The notes under the pieces were generated by a model that saw nothing but the letters and a program-made list of their open reading frames with translations, ran no database searches and was not told the origin of the DNA. From NCBI GenBank assembly GCA_964348795.1, contig CAYGDY010000019.1, positions 1 to 29,002 on the forward strand: a DNA stretch of 29,002 nucleotides. The letters run 5' to 3'. A program made the translations under genes and the position numbers. Shown piece by piece: positions 1 to 7,425 of the stretch (position 1 is the stretch's first letter; every line of letters begins with the position of its first letter). The stretch comes from JADLAT01 sp964348795. GTDB lineage: Bacteria; Pseudomonadota; Alphaproteobacteria; Micavibrionales; Micavibrionaceae.

Positions 1-825
1 CCCCAGCAAAACCCCGTAATACAGTAATCCGCACAGATACCCGCCCAGATGCGCTTGCCATGCCACGTTCTGCATGATCATCCCGGGTAGGAGCATCACC
101 GCGCCCCAGAGCAGAATCATCGGGTAGGGGCCTGATTTTGTAAAATTCTTAAAATTGGTCCGCCGGCCTGTTTTTTGCTCCTGCATCAGGAGGAGGGCCA
201 CAGAAAAATAGCCGCTCAAGCCCCCAGACGCCCCGATCACCGGCAGTATCGCAGTGGGCGCAAACGCCATGTAGGTGCCGGCCCCCACCAAGGTACACAG
301 GAAAAAGAGCATGCAAGCCTGTTTCGGCCCATAAATTTTTTCAAACATCAACCCAAGCGACAGGAGCATCACACTGTTGAAGAGGAGGTGCATCCAGCCC
401 CCATGCAAAAACGCATGGGTGAGGGGAGCGACAAAAGCCGTCCAGGGCAAGGGTTGTTCGTGGAAAAGGGCCTGCGTATACAGGGCGGGGGTAAAGCCGA
501 ACTGGTCATACAAGACAGCGCGCATCTGATCCGGCGTGAGAAGAAGTCCCAAATGCACCAGTAGAAAGAGTGCAACCAGAATCCGTGTAAAAAGGGGAAT
601 ATTCCCGAAAGTGAAAAAAGCGGGTTTTTCAGCCCGTGTTCTGGCTAGTCGTTCGGCCTTGCGCTCTTTCAGGTATTGGGCCCGCCACACGGCTTCGCGG
701 GCTTCCTGTTCGGCCTTGGCTTTTTTGTCTCGTGCCCGCTCTTCGGCTGTTGGAAAGGCAATAATGCGCGCCGAGGGCTTGTCTGGTCTGTCCGGCGGGT
801 CATTGTTATTGGGGGTGTCGTTCAT
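1..825 (-). CDS. Rhomboid family intramembrane serine protease (3' end cut by window edge)
   Basis: Cleaves transmembrane substrates within the membrane. The 275 residues visible read continuously to the window edge, so the C-terminus is missing. The first ~70 residues are hydrophilic and charged (cytoplasmic), followed by several hydrophobic helices. The family signature is present: HGGWMHLLFN at 141-150 (His146 and Asn150, oxyanion-region residues), the catalytic serine motif GASG at 198-201 (Ser200), and the catalytic histidine in WQAHLGGYLCG (His259). The ATG at 825 is preceded by AGGGG, although very close to it. The upstream neighbour on the same strand (960-1646) is probably separated by a terminator, so this gene is likely transcribed alone. 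The substrate is unknown. Family assignment is secure from the motifs. Confidence 0.93.
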   Translation of the reverse strand, partial: MNDTPNNNDPPDRPDKPSARIIAFPTAEERARDKKAKAEQEAREAVWRAQYLKERKAERLARTRAEKPAFFTFGNIPLFTRILVALFLLVHLGLLLTPDQMRAVLYDQFGFTPALYTQALFHEQPLPWTAFVAPLTHAFLHGGWMHLLFNSVMLLSLGLMFEKIYGPKQACMLFFLCTLVGAGTYMAFAPTAILPVIGASGGLSGYFSVALLLMQEQKTGRRTNFKNFTKSGPYPMILLWGAVMLLPGMIMQNVAWQAHLGGYLCGLLYYGVLLG

Positions 826-858
826 GGCCCCTATCATAGGTGTCTGACGCATAAACGC

Positions 859-905
859 AAAAGAAAAAACGTACTGTCCGCCTTGTTACAGGGGAAGCAG
901 TACGT
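859..905 (-). terminator. Probable intrinsic terminator of the 960-1646 gene
   Basis: A perfect 8-bp inverted repeat, ACGTACTG (869-876) and CAGTACGT (898-905), with a 21-nt loop. Read on the minus strand it is followed directly by a T-rich run (TTTTTTCTTTT, 869-859). It lies just downstream of the minus-strand gene ending at 960 and before the rhomboid start. The loop is long and the stem is not GC-rich, so the strength is uncertain. Confidence 0.5.
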
Positions 906-959
906 GCAAGAAGTCTCAAAAAGGTTTAATAAGAGTCATGATAGTATAAAAATTTTCCG

Positions 960-1646
960 CTAGGCCATGCCGGGCTTGTAGCCGATGTCGGCATTTTTCA
1001 GGCGATCATATTTGTATGTTGCGGTTTCGTCGCCCGAAGGTTTCATAAAGGCGGGTGGCGTATATTTTGTAATAAATTTTCCAGCATTGGCAAGCATATC
1101 TGTCGTGGAAATTTTCAAATGCGCCATGCCGTGGGCCAGTTTTTCCATGACGTTGCCATAGGCGCTGGCGGCAATTTTTGTGCCGAGCACCACCATGTCC
1201 ACGATTTTCCCAAGCTCCGGAATTTTACCTTCCATGACAGACCCGAAGGCACTGGCGGCGCGCAAGGTGATATCGGACAGGGAGCGTTTTTTGAGGGCTT
1301 TGCCGCCGCTCCCGCTTCCACCGGTGCTTTTTCCCGTGGAGGAACCGCTCTCTCCGCTTTCGTCTTCTGTGCCGCTTTCTTTGTTGTCGTTGATGACTTC
1401 GATATCCACGAAGGTCGGTGTTTGGAACGCAACAGGATAATATTTCAAGCGGGCGGGCTCAAGGTCTTTGCCGCTCAATCCGGCTTTGACTTCGATCCGG
1501 ATTTTATCGGGATCTCTCCAGTCCAGCACCACACAATGGCTTTTGAAATCACCCGCTTGATGGCAGGTATGGACCAACCTTTTTCCTGGGTAGAAGGGTT
1601 CTATCACGCCAGCTTCGGCGAGAAATTCTTTGACATTTATTTTCAT
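960..1646 (-). CDS. Hypothetical protein with Gly/Ser linker and a duplicated helical motif
   Basis: I do not recognise this 228-aa protein. The N-terminal ~85 residues alternate hydrophobic and charged residues like a small beta domain, with two cysteines (28 and 38). Residues ~87-117 are a low-complexity acidic then Gly/Ser/Thr-rich linker. The C-terminal part is helical and holds an internal duplication: AASAFGSVMEG at 130-140 and AASAYGNVMEK at 159-169, a 29-residue period. No signal peptide or clear membrane helix is seen. I chose the ATG at 1646 because AGGAG (1657-1661) lies 10 nt upstream. The frame stays open to an ATG at 1787, which would add 47 basic residues but has no ribosome-binding site and abuts the divergent gene. 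A terminator follows it. The function is unknown. Confidence 0.65.
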   Translation of the reverse strand: MKINVKEFLAEAGVIEPFYPGKRLVHTCHQAGDFKSHCVVLDWRDPDKIRIEVKAGLSGKDLEPARLKYYPVAFQTPTFVDIEVINDNKESGTEDESGESGSSTGKSTGGSGSGGKALKKRSLSDITLRAASAFGSVMEGKIPELGKIVDMVVLGTKIAASAYGNVMEKLAHGMAHLKISTTDMLANAGKFITKYTPPAFMKPSGDETATYKYDRLKNADIGYKPGMA

Positions 1647-1797
1647 ATGCACACCACTCCTCATTATCACACAGTTTGCTTCATCAGGCTTGCGCCCTTT
1701 ATGTTTTTTATAGAAAGTAATCTTATCATGCCCTGAATTCCTTAAAAAAGACTTAACAGGATTTTCCTTTTGTGATTTATTTTCCATGGGATTATTT

Positions 1798-1827
1798 TTG
1801 TGTTTTATTTCAAGATTCTGCTATAAT
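1798..1827 (+). promoter_or_regulatory. Candidate sigma70 promoter for the 1858 gene
   Basis: TTGTGT (1798-1803), an 18-bp spacer and a consensus TATAAT (1822-1827), about 30 bp before the start at 1858. It lies in the divergent region between the minus-strand hypothetical gene and the plus-strand glycan run, where a promoter is expected. The -10 box is perfect; the -35 box is moderate. Confidence 0.5.
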
Positions 1828-1857
1828 CAAAGAGGGCTTCCAGTAAGGGGAACGGAC

Positions 1858-2511
1858 ATGTTTCGGCGTTTGGCAATCATCTGTGGCATACTATTTCTGG
1901 CGGGGTTGGGGCCTGCTCTGGCCGCTGATATTTTTGTCAGGCCGCAAGAAGGAGGAAAGTCCTCCTCCGCAGAATCAGAAGAAAGCGGACATCCGGCGCG
2001 TCTGCCTGTCTTTAATGTCCCGCCTTCATTTCACTCTGAAAAACCATCCGATACAGGGCAAGAGGTGCTGTATCAGGATAAACGGGATACGGCGGCCCTG
2101 AAACAGAATAGTTTGGCGAGAATAAAAACTCTCGAGGACTGGGAGGCCAGTGGCCGCGAACCCCAGACCGAAGAAGAGATTTTGGCCTATGCCAGCGCCT
2201 CGCGGGCGGTGGAACAAAACCTGATGTACAAGCGCCATGAAAAGCTTGTGGCGTATATGGAGAGAAAAGAACGTCAAAAGGCCATAAGGCTTGCAAAGCA
2301 GAAAGAAGAACGCCTTGTGCTGAAAAAGGCGAACCAGACACAGGAGAAAGCAGGGGATATCTCCCCCTCCCAAAAACCGCATCATGGGGAAGAGGAAAAA
2401 AAAGAGCCGGCTCAGTCCCAGTCCCTACAGGATTCTCAGCTGAAAAAAGAACCTGTCCCGCTTTATGTGAATCCTGAAAGTTCCGCCTCGTCCCGCAAAG
2501 TCTTTGAATGA
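1858..2511 (+). CDS. Secreted/periplasmic coiled-coil hypothetical protein
   Basis: A 217-aa protein of unknown function. It begins with a clear signal peptide: MFRRLAIICG, then a hydrophobic core ending in a probable signal peptidase I site after ALA (residue 22). The mature part is very hydrophilic. Residues ~120-165 are rich in Lys, Glu, Arg and Gln and look like a charged coiled coil; the C-terminal third is Glu/Lys/Ser/Pro-rich and probably disordered. The ATG at 1858 was preferred over an in-frame ATG at 1786 because AAGGGG precedes it and because the upstream extension would spoil the signal peptide. It starts the plus-strand run and is followed 26 bp later by the Wzy-like gene, so the two are probably co-transcribed. 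A role in periplasmic polysaccharide assembly is inference from position only. Confidence 0.7.
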   Translation: MFRRLAIICGILFLAGLGPALAADIFVRPQEGGKSSSAESEESGHPARLPVFNVPPSFHSEKPSDTGQEVLYQDKRDTAALKQNSLARIKTLEDWEASGREPQTEEEILAYASASRAVEQNLMYKRHEKLVAYMERKERQKAIRLAKQKEERLVLKKANQTQEKAGDISPSQKPHHGEEEKKEPAQSQSLQDSQLKKEPVPLYVNPESSASSRKVFE

Positions 2512-2537
2512 TATTTCCTTGATGGTAAGGCTGTGCT

Positions 2538-3806
2538 ATGGCTTTGCGTATGCCCCGTCCCGAAATGACAGTGTTGCAATTTCTCTCGCAACGATCCGAT
2601 ATTTATACGATTCGTTTCTGTCTTTTGTGTTTTGCGATGATCTTTTATGGTATGTATGGATTTCCTACACCCGACCAGCCCGGGCTGGTCGAGGTGGTGC
2701 TGGCCGCGCTTTTATTCTCGGCTGTCTCCTTTTCAGGCCTTTGGAAGGCGGTGGTGTTTGATTTTCAGGGACCTCTGTGGTTTGTGGCCGGACAGGTGTA
2801 TCTTATTTTTGCCCTGACCGTGCCGTTTCTGATCGGTATTGCTTCGGGGCATGCGTTCTGGAGTGTTTTTCGGGATCTGGTGCCATTTCTATTTATGATG
2901 CTTCCGGTTTTTTTAAGGGATACACTTCAGGGCTCTTCTTCCAAAGGATCTTTTCTAATAGGAAGCCTTGTGGCATTAGGAGTTTTGCTGGCGCTCCGGA
3001 GCTTGCAGGATGTCCCCTTGTTTTCGCCCCTGCACTTGTTTCTGGGTGGTAGTACGCGGCTGGATTATCTGGCCAATATGCCGACTGTTCTATTCTCTGC
3101 TTTATTGTTTACCGGTCTGGCCTTGGAAAGGATCATGGGAGTGTGGACGGGAAGATCTGTGCTGTGGGGCGCCTTGTACGGGCTTTTAGGTTTTGTATGC
3201 CTCTGGCCCATAGTGCTCTCGGATCAAAGGGCCAGTGTCGGGGTTTTTACACTGGGACTTGCGTATTTTTTTGCCATGCATCTATGGCATAAACCATACC
3301 GGACCTTGTGTGTGCTGAGTGTGTTTTTGGCCGTTCTGGGGGTTTTTATTGGGGATGTCAGTGAGGTTATTTCCACTTTGCTCCGTAAGCAGGCGCTGGT
3401 GGGGTCCAACATGCGGTTTCAGGAAATCGGCGCGGTCTGGGACAATCTGCGGGGCGGGGTTTTGACGATTGTGCTGGGGCGTGGCTGGGGAGGCCAGCTG
3501 GCTTCGCCTGCGGTGGCGGGTATTGTGGTGAATTATACCCATGGATTTTTTTCAAGCATGTTGTTTAAAACGGGTGTGCTGGGCCTGATGTGCGGCCTGT
3601 GGTATGTAGGCACACTTTGTGCAGGGGTATTTGAGCTTTTGAAAAAGGCGCCTGTGGTGGCTATCGCCATTCTGGGGCCGGTTTTCATCGATGTGTTTCT
3701 TTATGCCAGCTTCAAATCTCTGGATTTCGGGTTTTTGCTCCTTTTGGGAGTGTTTGTCTCTCGGATAGAAGCTCAGCCTGCATTAGGGCACGAGCCATGC
3801 AATTAA
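2538..3806 (+). CDS. Wzy/WaaL-like O-antigen or exopolysaccharide polymerase, polytopic membrane protein
   Basis: A 422-aa protein with roughly ten or more hydrophobic helices spread over its length, the layout of O-antigen polymerases and ligases. Late in the protein there is a larger loop with the pattern typical of the Wzy_C/O-antigen ligase family: NMRFQEIGAVWDNL, then a Gly-rich segment (LGRGWGG), then THGFFSSMLFKTGVLGL entering the next helix. Such proteins join lipid-linked repeat units in the periplasmic leaflet of the inner membrane. Primary sequences in this family are very divergent, so polymerase versus ligase cannot be decided here. TAAGG lies upstream of the ATG; in-frame ATGs at 2550 and 2565 are alternatives. 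The neighbouring GT4, Wzz-like and SLBB exporter genes favour a Wzy role. Confidence 0.72.
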   Translation: MALRMPRPEMTVLQFLSQRSDIYTIRFCLLCFAMIFYGMYGFPTPDQPGLVEVVLAALLFSAVSFSGLWKAVVFDFQGPLWFVAGQVYLIFALTVPFLIGIASGHAFWSVFRDLVPFLFMMLPVFLRDTLQGSSSKGSFLIGSLVALGVLLALRSLQDVPLFSPLHLFLGGSTRLDYLANMPTVLFSALLFTGLALERIMGVWTGRSVLWGALYGLLGFVCLWPIVLSDQRASVGVFTLGLAYFFAMHLWHKPYRTLCVLSVFLAVLGVFIGDVSEVISTLLRKQALVGSNMRFQEIGAVWDNLRGGVLTIVLGRGWGGQLASPAVAGIVVNYTHGFFSSMLFKTGVLGLMCGLWYVGTLCAGVFELLKKAPVVAIAILGPVFIDVFLYASFKSLDFGFLLLLGVFVSRIEAQPALGHEPCN

Positions 3807-3831
3807 CGCATGACTGTTTTGCAAGACTATC

Positions 3832-3860
3832 TTGAAGCCCCTTTCATGTTTGGGTGTATA
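3832..3860 (+). promoter_or_regulatory. Candidate promoter of the 93-aa protein gene
   Basis: TTGAAG (3832-3837), a 17-bp spacer and TGTATA (3855-3860), about 45 bp before the ATG at 3905. It sits in the gap after the polymerase gene. Both boxes are imperfect, but the spacing is ideal. Confidence 0.4.
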
Positions 3861-3904
3861 CCATCGCCCAATGCAAGACTTTAATTTTGAAAGTGAATAA
3901 TATT

Positions 3905-4186
3905 ATGACTACAAATCAAGCCGTTTCGGCGGAAATAATGAAGGCTGATTTTTCTACAGTCTCCTACAATCAGGCCAAGAACCGTTATCGTGCGTTGCTG
4001 GCAAAAAAGGTACAACATATCAAAAATGTTTTTGATAAAAAGGTCCGTGCGGGACACGATCAAAAAGTGTTCCGGATGAAAAGTCCCAACGGAGTCAGCA
4101 ACAGAATTTTCCTGACGGGTGTTGCGGCCAGAGCGTTGGGGGTTCACTCCGAAGGCCAAGAGGTTGTTGTAGAATATTCTGTCTAA
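3905..4186 (+). CDS. Small 93-aa hypothetical protein, possible DNA-binding (AbrB-like tail)
   Basis: A small basic protein I cannot assign to a family with confidence. The middle is Lys/Arg-rich (NRYRALLAKKVQHIKNVFDKK), likely helical. The last ~28 residues (NRIFLTGVAARALGV, then EGQEVVVEYS) resemble by eye the swapped-hairpin layout of AbrB/SpoVT proteins: a beta strand, a helix with an aliphatic-Gly end, a turn, and a strand of alternating Val/Glu. That resemblance is weak and is inference. The ATG at 3905 is preferred over a GTG at 3854, which would overlap the putative -10 box. The gene has its own candidate promoter and is followed by a strong terminator, so it is probably a separate transcription unit inside the glycan cluster. 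Confidence 0.65.
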   Translation: MTTNQAVSAEIMKADFSTVSYNQAKNRYRALLAKKVQHIKNVFDKKVRAGHDQKVFRMKSPNGVSNRIFLTGVAARALGVHSEGQEVVVEYSV

Positions 4187-4218
4187 TCATCGCTTCAAAA
4201 GCGTTTGTTGGATGAATT

Positions 4219-4248
4219 AGCAGGCGGATACAGTCCGCCTGCTTTTTT
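4219..4248 (+). terminator. Strong Rho-independent terminator after the 93-aa gene
   Basis: A 10-bp perfect stem, AGCAGGCGGA (4219-4228) with TCCGCCTGCT (4234-4243) around a 5-nt loop TACAG, followed by a T run to 4248. A smaller hairpin, CGCTT-CAA-AAGCG (4191-4203) followed by TTTGTT, lies just upstream and may act as a tandem weak terminator. Confidence 0.9.
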
Positions 4249-4260
4249 ATGCCAGAAACA

Positions 4261-4289
4261 TTGCATCCCCTGTCTGGCTGTTGTATGCA
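4261..4289 (+). promoter_or_regulatory. Weak candidate promoter for the GT4/Wzz/GT2 operon
   Basis: TTGCAT (4261-4266), 17-bp spacer, TATGCA (4284-4289). Each box matches only about half of the consensus, but the strong terminator ending at 4248 means a new promoter is needed for the genes from 4321 onward. The predicted start site would lie about 25 nt before the chosen ATG. Confidence 0.3.
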
Positions 4290-4320
4290 GGAAGAGGGTA
4301 TTTCAGGATCGGTGATTGAT

Positions 4321-5577
4321 ATGACCAGACCAGCCATTCTTTTGATTAACAGGGTGTATCCGCCTGTTTGGGGTGCAACGGGCCGTCTTTTGAGAGATCT
4401 GGCCCGAAGTCTTGCGCGCAAGGGCTGGGATGTCACGGTTTTGACCACGGGACCAAACGTCACGCCTGAGGAGTGGGATGGCGGGGTCCGTGTGGTGCGT
4501 GTGAAGGGACCAGAAAAACCCCGTTATATGCTGGGGTACATTGGTGTCTGGGTTAAATTGCTGTGGATGGCCTTGCGGATGGCACCCAGAGATCTTGTCG
4601 TGACGATGACAGACCCGCCTTTTTTGGCAACGGTCGGGGGAGTGTTATCCCTTGTCAAGAAAAGTCGTCATATCCATTGGTGTCAGGATTTATATCCTGA
4701 TTTGTTTGCCCCTTTTTCTATCCGGCTCCCCCGTATTCTGCTGAAAATATGTCAGGCGTTAAGCCGGTTTGGCATGAAACGGGCCGACAAGGTCGTGGTA
4801 ATCGGGCGGTGTATGCACGAAGTGCTGGAGGCGGCAATGCCTGATTCCCGAAAATTGGTGTTTATTCCCAATTGGCCGGATTTTGAACTGTCTTTCCCGC
4901 AGACCAGAGTAGGGTTTAATCAGGCCTCTGTTGTTGAACCGGAAGCTTATGACGAGGTGCTGAATGGATTCCGGTTGCATAATGACCAGATCAAGCACGG
5001 CCCCAAATTCCGTGTTTTATATGCCGGTCATATCGGACGGGCGCATCCGGTGGAGACGATTTTGGAAGCCGCGCGCATTTTACAGGAGGATCACCCCGAA
5101 ATTGATTTTGTTTTTGTCGGGAATGGCCCGCAACATACCAGATTGATTCAGGAGCGTTTAAAACAGGGTCTGGAAAATATCCGGTTGTTGCCTTATCAGC
5201 CTGCCGAGCGTCTCAAGGATTTGATGGAAAGCGGGGATGTGCATCTGGTTTCCCTTCAGGAAGACGCCGTGGGTATGGTGGTGCCATCGAAATTGTATGC
5301 GGCGCTGGCCGCGCATCGTCCGTGCATCTTTATCGGTCCTTCTGATTCGGAAGTGGCCAAAGTGATAGAAGAGTTTGGGGCCGGTGTTGTGGTGCCGCAA
5401 GGTGCGGGCGCACAGCTTGCAGAAGAAATTCGTCAATTACGCCTGAGCAGTGACAGGTGGTTCTCGGCGCATACGGGTGCGGGGTCTGCCGCAGGGGTTT
5501 ATGTGCCGATGACCTGTCTTAATATCTGGAGTGTTCTCGTTCAAGATCTTCTGGAATCAGGACATAAAGTGGCATGA
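4321..5577 (+). CDS. GT4 family glycosyltransferase, WbuB/WcaI-like
   Basis: A 418-aa GT-B fold transferase that adds a sugar from a nucleotide donor to a lipid-linked glycan at the cytoplasmic membrane face. The N-terminal domain opens with MTRPAILLINRVYPPVWGAT and the Gly-containing acceptor loop (GATGRLLRDLARSLARKGW), as in WbuB-type GT4 enzymes. The C-terminal domain has the donor-binding core FRVLYAGHIGRAHPVETILEA (~235-255), VFVGNGP and the late VPSKLYAALAAHRPCIFIG segment with Lys and Glu/Ser contacts. The ATG at 4321 was chosen because upstream in-frame ATGs at 4249 and 4288 fall in the terminator tail or the putative -10 box. It overlaps the next gene by ATGA, implying translational coupling. 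The sugar transferred is not predictable. Confidence 0.88.
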   Translation: MTRPAILLINRVYPPVWGATGRLLRDLARSLARKGWDVTVLTTGPNVTPEEWDGGVRVVRVKGPEKPRYMLGYIGVWVKLLWMALRMAPRDLVVTMTDPPFLATVGGVLSLVKKSRHIHWCQDLYPDLFAPFSIRLPRILLKICQALSRFGMKRADKVVVIGRCMHEVLEAAMPDSRKLVFIPNWPDFELSFPQTRVGFNQASVVEPEAYDEVLNGFRLHNDQIKHGPKFRVLYAGHIGRAHPVETILEAARILQEDHPEIDFVFVGNGPQHTRLIQERLKQGLENIRLLPYQPAERLKDLMESGDVHLVSLQEDAVGMVVPSKLYAALAAHRPCIFIGPSDSEVAKVIEEFGAGVVVPQGAGAQLAEEIRQLRLSSDRWFSAHTGAGSAAGVYVPMTCLNIWSVLVQDLLESGHKVA

Positions 5578-6608
5578 AATTTACAACCCCACCTGCACGG
5601 ATACAGGACGTTCCCTTTGTGGTGATGCTATGGGATCTTTGGAAGGCCCGTTTTTTTCTACTGTTCGGCGGGATGACAGGTCTTTTATGTGCGGTGCTTT
5701 TTGTTGCGATGGTGGTGCCTTTCCGGCAGGCCCATATGACGGTTATGCCCGCCGATTTTTCGGGGTTTTTTCACAAAACCGCCTTTGAATCAGGCACGGG
5801 GCGTGGAGAAAGTCGTGACGGAGCGCGGGAGGGCGGATTTCCTGCAGGGCAGGCTTTTTCGGAGTTTCAAGCCAAAATGCATGGACCCGCCGTGGCCTCT
5901 TTATTGTTGCGCAGTCCGGACATTGTGCGCGGCCTTCAAGCAGACAGCGTGTTTTATTTTTCCAAACCTGAAACGGAGTGGACACCTGAAAAACTGGCAG
6001 AATATATAGAAAAAAGAGTTGTTGTGTCTCCGGTCGGGGAAACACTCATGCGCAACATAACATATTGGCATGCTGACCCCCGCTTTTCTGTATTTTTTTT
6101 GCAACGACTGCAGGCCGTGACGGATAACCTGATCCGTTACGGGATCAGGAAAAGCGTTGATGAAAGGATTTCCTATTTGCGGGACGCATTGGTGCATATC
6201 GTGAATCCTGAACACCGGCGCGCTGTGACAGACTTGTTGATGGAGCAGGAGCGGTTGCGGATGTTGGTATCCATGGAGCAACCTTTTTCTGCCACTGTGG
6301 TGGAGCAAGCGTTTGTTTCGCCCCGTGCGGTCTGGCCAGATTTTTCTCTAGTGGTGGTGGTGTGTTCTGTTACAGGTGTTTTTCTTGGATTTTTTTGTTT
6401 TCATGCATGGCGGGCGTCTTGTCTGATAGGCGCACAAAAAAAAGTTTCCGCAGAAAAAATTGTGCAGGACACATCTGATTTCAAAGCCCGTCTGGAGGGT
6501 ATGAGGAAGGGATGGCACAAGGGGCGTGGTGATAACAATAATCAACGCCCTTTGACAGGAAAACACACCGGCAAAAAAACAGATGTTTCTTCCGATGCGG
6601 CCGAGTGA
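5574..6608 (+). CDS. Wzz-like polysaccharide chain-length determinant (co-polymerase)
   Basis: A 344-aa protein with the two-helix layout of polysaccharide co-polymerases: a cytoplasmic N-terminus, TM1 at ~26-48, a periplasmic domain of ~200 residues with helical segments (e.g. 175-235), a pre-TM2 stretch with spaced prolines (SPRAVWPDF, 249-257), TM2 at ~258-278, and a basic, hydrophilic ~65-residue cytoplasmic tail. No Walker A motif is visible, so it lacks the tyrosine-kinase domain of Wzc-type proteins. It would set chain length with the Wzy-like protein. It overlaps the upstream GT4 gene by 4 bp and the downstream GT2 gene by 26 bp. Sequence similarity in this family is low, so the call rests on topology and neighbours. 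A Gly/Arg-rich insert at ~72-92 is unusual. Confidence 0.72.
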   Translation: MKFTTPPARIQDVPFVVMLWDLWKARFFLLFGGMTGLLCAVLFVAMVVPFRQAHMTVMPADFSGFFHKTAFESGTGRGESRDGAREGGFPAGQAFSEFQAKMHGPAVASLLLRSPDIVRGLQADSVFYFSKPETEWTPEKLAEYIEKRVVVSPVGETLMRNITYWHADPRFSVFFLQRLQAVTDNLIRYGIRKSVDERISYLRDALVHIVNPEHRRAVTDLLMEQERLRMLVSMEQPFSATVVEQAFVSPRAVWPDFSLVVVVCSVTGVFLGFFCFHAWRASCLIGAQKKVSAEKIVQDTSDFKARLEGMRKGWHKGRGDNNNQRPLTGKHTGKKTDVSSDAAE

Positions 6609-7425
6609 TTTTTCAAAAATCCCGTTAAGTGTAGTGATCGCAACAAAAAACGAAGCATCTCGTATTGCGGGATGTTTGAAAGCCTTACACCGTTTCGATG
6701 ATGTCTGGGTGGTGGATTCTGGGAGTACGGACGGAACTTCCGGTATTGCACGGGCGTATGGGGCGCAGAGTATAGATTTTAAATGGAATGGCGCGTATCC
6801 GAAGAAAAGACAATGGATACTCGATCAGGTGCCTTTGCGCCATGACAGGGTGTTGTTTGTGGATGCGGACGAGATTTTACCGCCTGCACTGGTTGACGAA
6901 ATTTCCAGGTTGGATTGGGCTTGTGCCGGATACTTTATCAAGGGATGCTATATGTTCGAGGGGAATTTGTTGCAATATGGGTTATGCAACAAAAAACTGA
7001 TGCTTTTGGATCGCCGGAAAATGATGTTTCCTGTGGTGGATGATCTGGATCTGGACGGTATGGGGGAAATTGAAGGGCATTACCAGCCTGTTTTAAAACC
7101 GGATTTTCAATCGGAACATATCGGCATGTTGCACTCTTCCCTGATTCATGAGGCCTTTGAAGAACAAGAATCATGGCGGGCGCGCCATATCCGTTACGCA
7201 AGGTGGGAAGTTGGGATGAACCGGAAAAAAGCGTGGCCATGTGATCCCGATCCGGTGCGTCAGAAACTCAAACGTCTGTTTCGTGCCGTGCCCTTTCGTC
7301 CCTTCTGGGCTTTTATGCATTGTTATATTGCAAAACAAGGATTTCGAGATGGCATGGCGGGGTATCGTTTTGCAAGAAGCCGTGCGTGGTATTACAAAAA
7401 AATTCAGGATTTCAGTCGCCAGTAA
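6583..7425 (+). CDS. GT2 family glycosyltransferase, WaaE/KdtX-like
   Basis: A 280-aa GT-A fold enzyme. Residues 14-24 (PLSVVIATKNE), VVDSGSTDGT (43-52), the KKRQWILD segment (74-81) and the metal-binding DADE (94-97) match the WaaE/KdtX branch of GT2, which adds sugars such as glucose to the lipopolysaccharide core or similar acceptors. The C-terminus (FRAVPFRPFWAFMHCYIAKQGFRDG, split across ~245-268) has the membrane-associating pattern typical of the branch. The ATG at 6583 is used; an ATG at 6595 is equally possible because neither has a clear ribosome-binding site. It overlaps the Wzz-like gene and ends 22 bp inside the convergent GT2 gene. Acceptor and donor are unknown. Confidence 0.87.
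   Translation: MFLPMRPSDFSKIPLSVVIATKNEASRIAGCLKALHRFDDVWVVDSGSTDGTSGIARAYGAQSIDFKWNGAYPKKRQWILDQVPLRHDRVLFVDADEILPPALVDEISRLDWACAGYFIKGCYMFEGNLLQYGLCNKKLMLLDRRKMMFPVVDDLDLDGMGEIEGHYQPVLKPDFQSEHIGMLHSSLIHEAFEEQESWRARHIRYARWEVGMNRKKAWPCDPDPVRQKLKRLFRAVPFRPFWAFMHCYIAKQGFRDGMAGYRFARSRAWYYKKIQDFSRQ

Noticed and set aside
869..905. 8-bp inverted repeat considered as an operator
   Set aside because: The following T-rich run on the minus strand and its position after a stop codon fit a terminator better.
1119..1736. Plus-strand open frame (205 codons) opposite the 960-1646 gene
   Set aside because: Its product is rich in Phe and His without domains, while the minus-strand frame has an AGGAG start, a Gly/Ser linker and an internal repeat. 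The minus strand is favoured, though neither has a known family.
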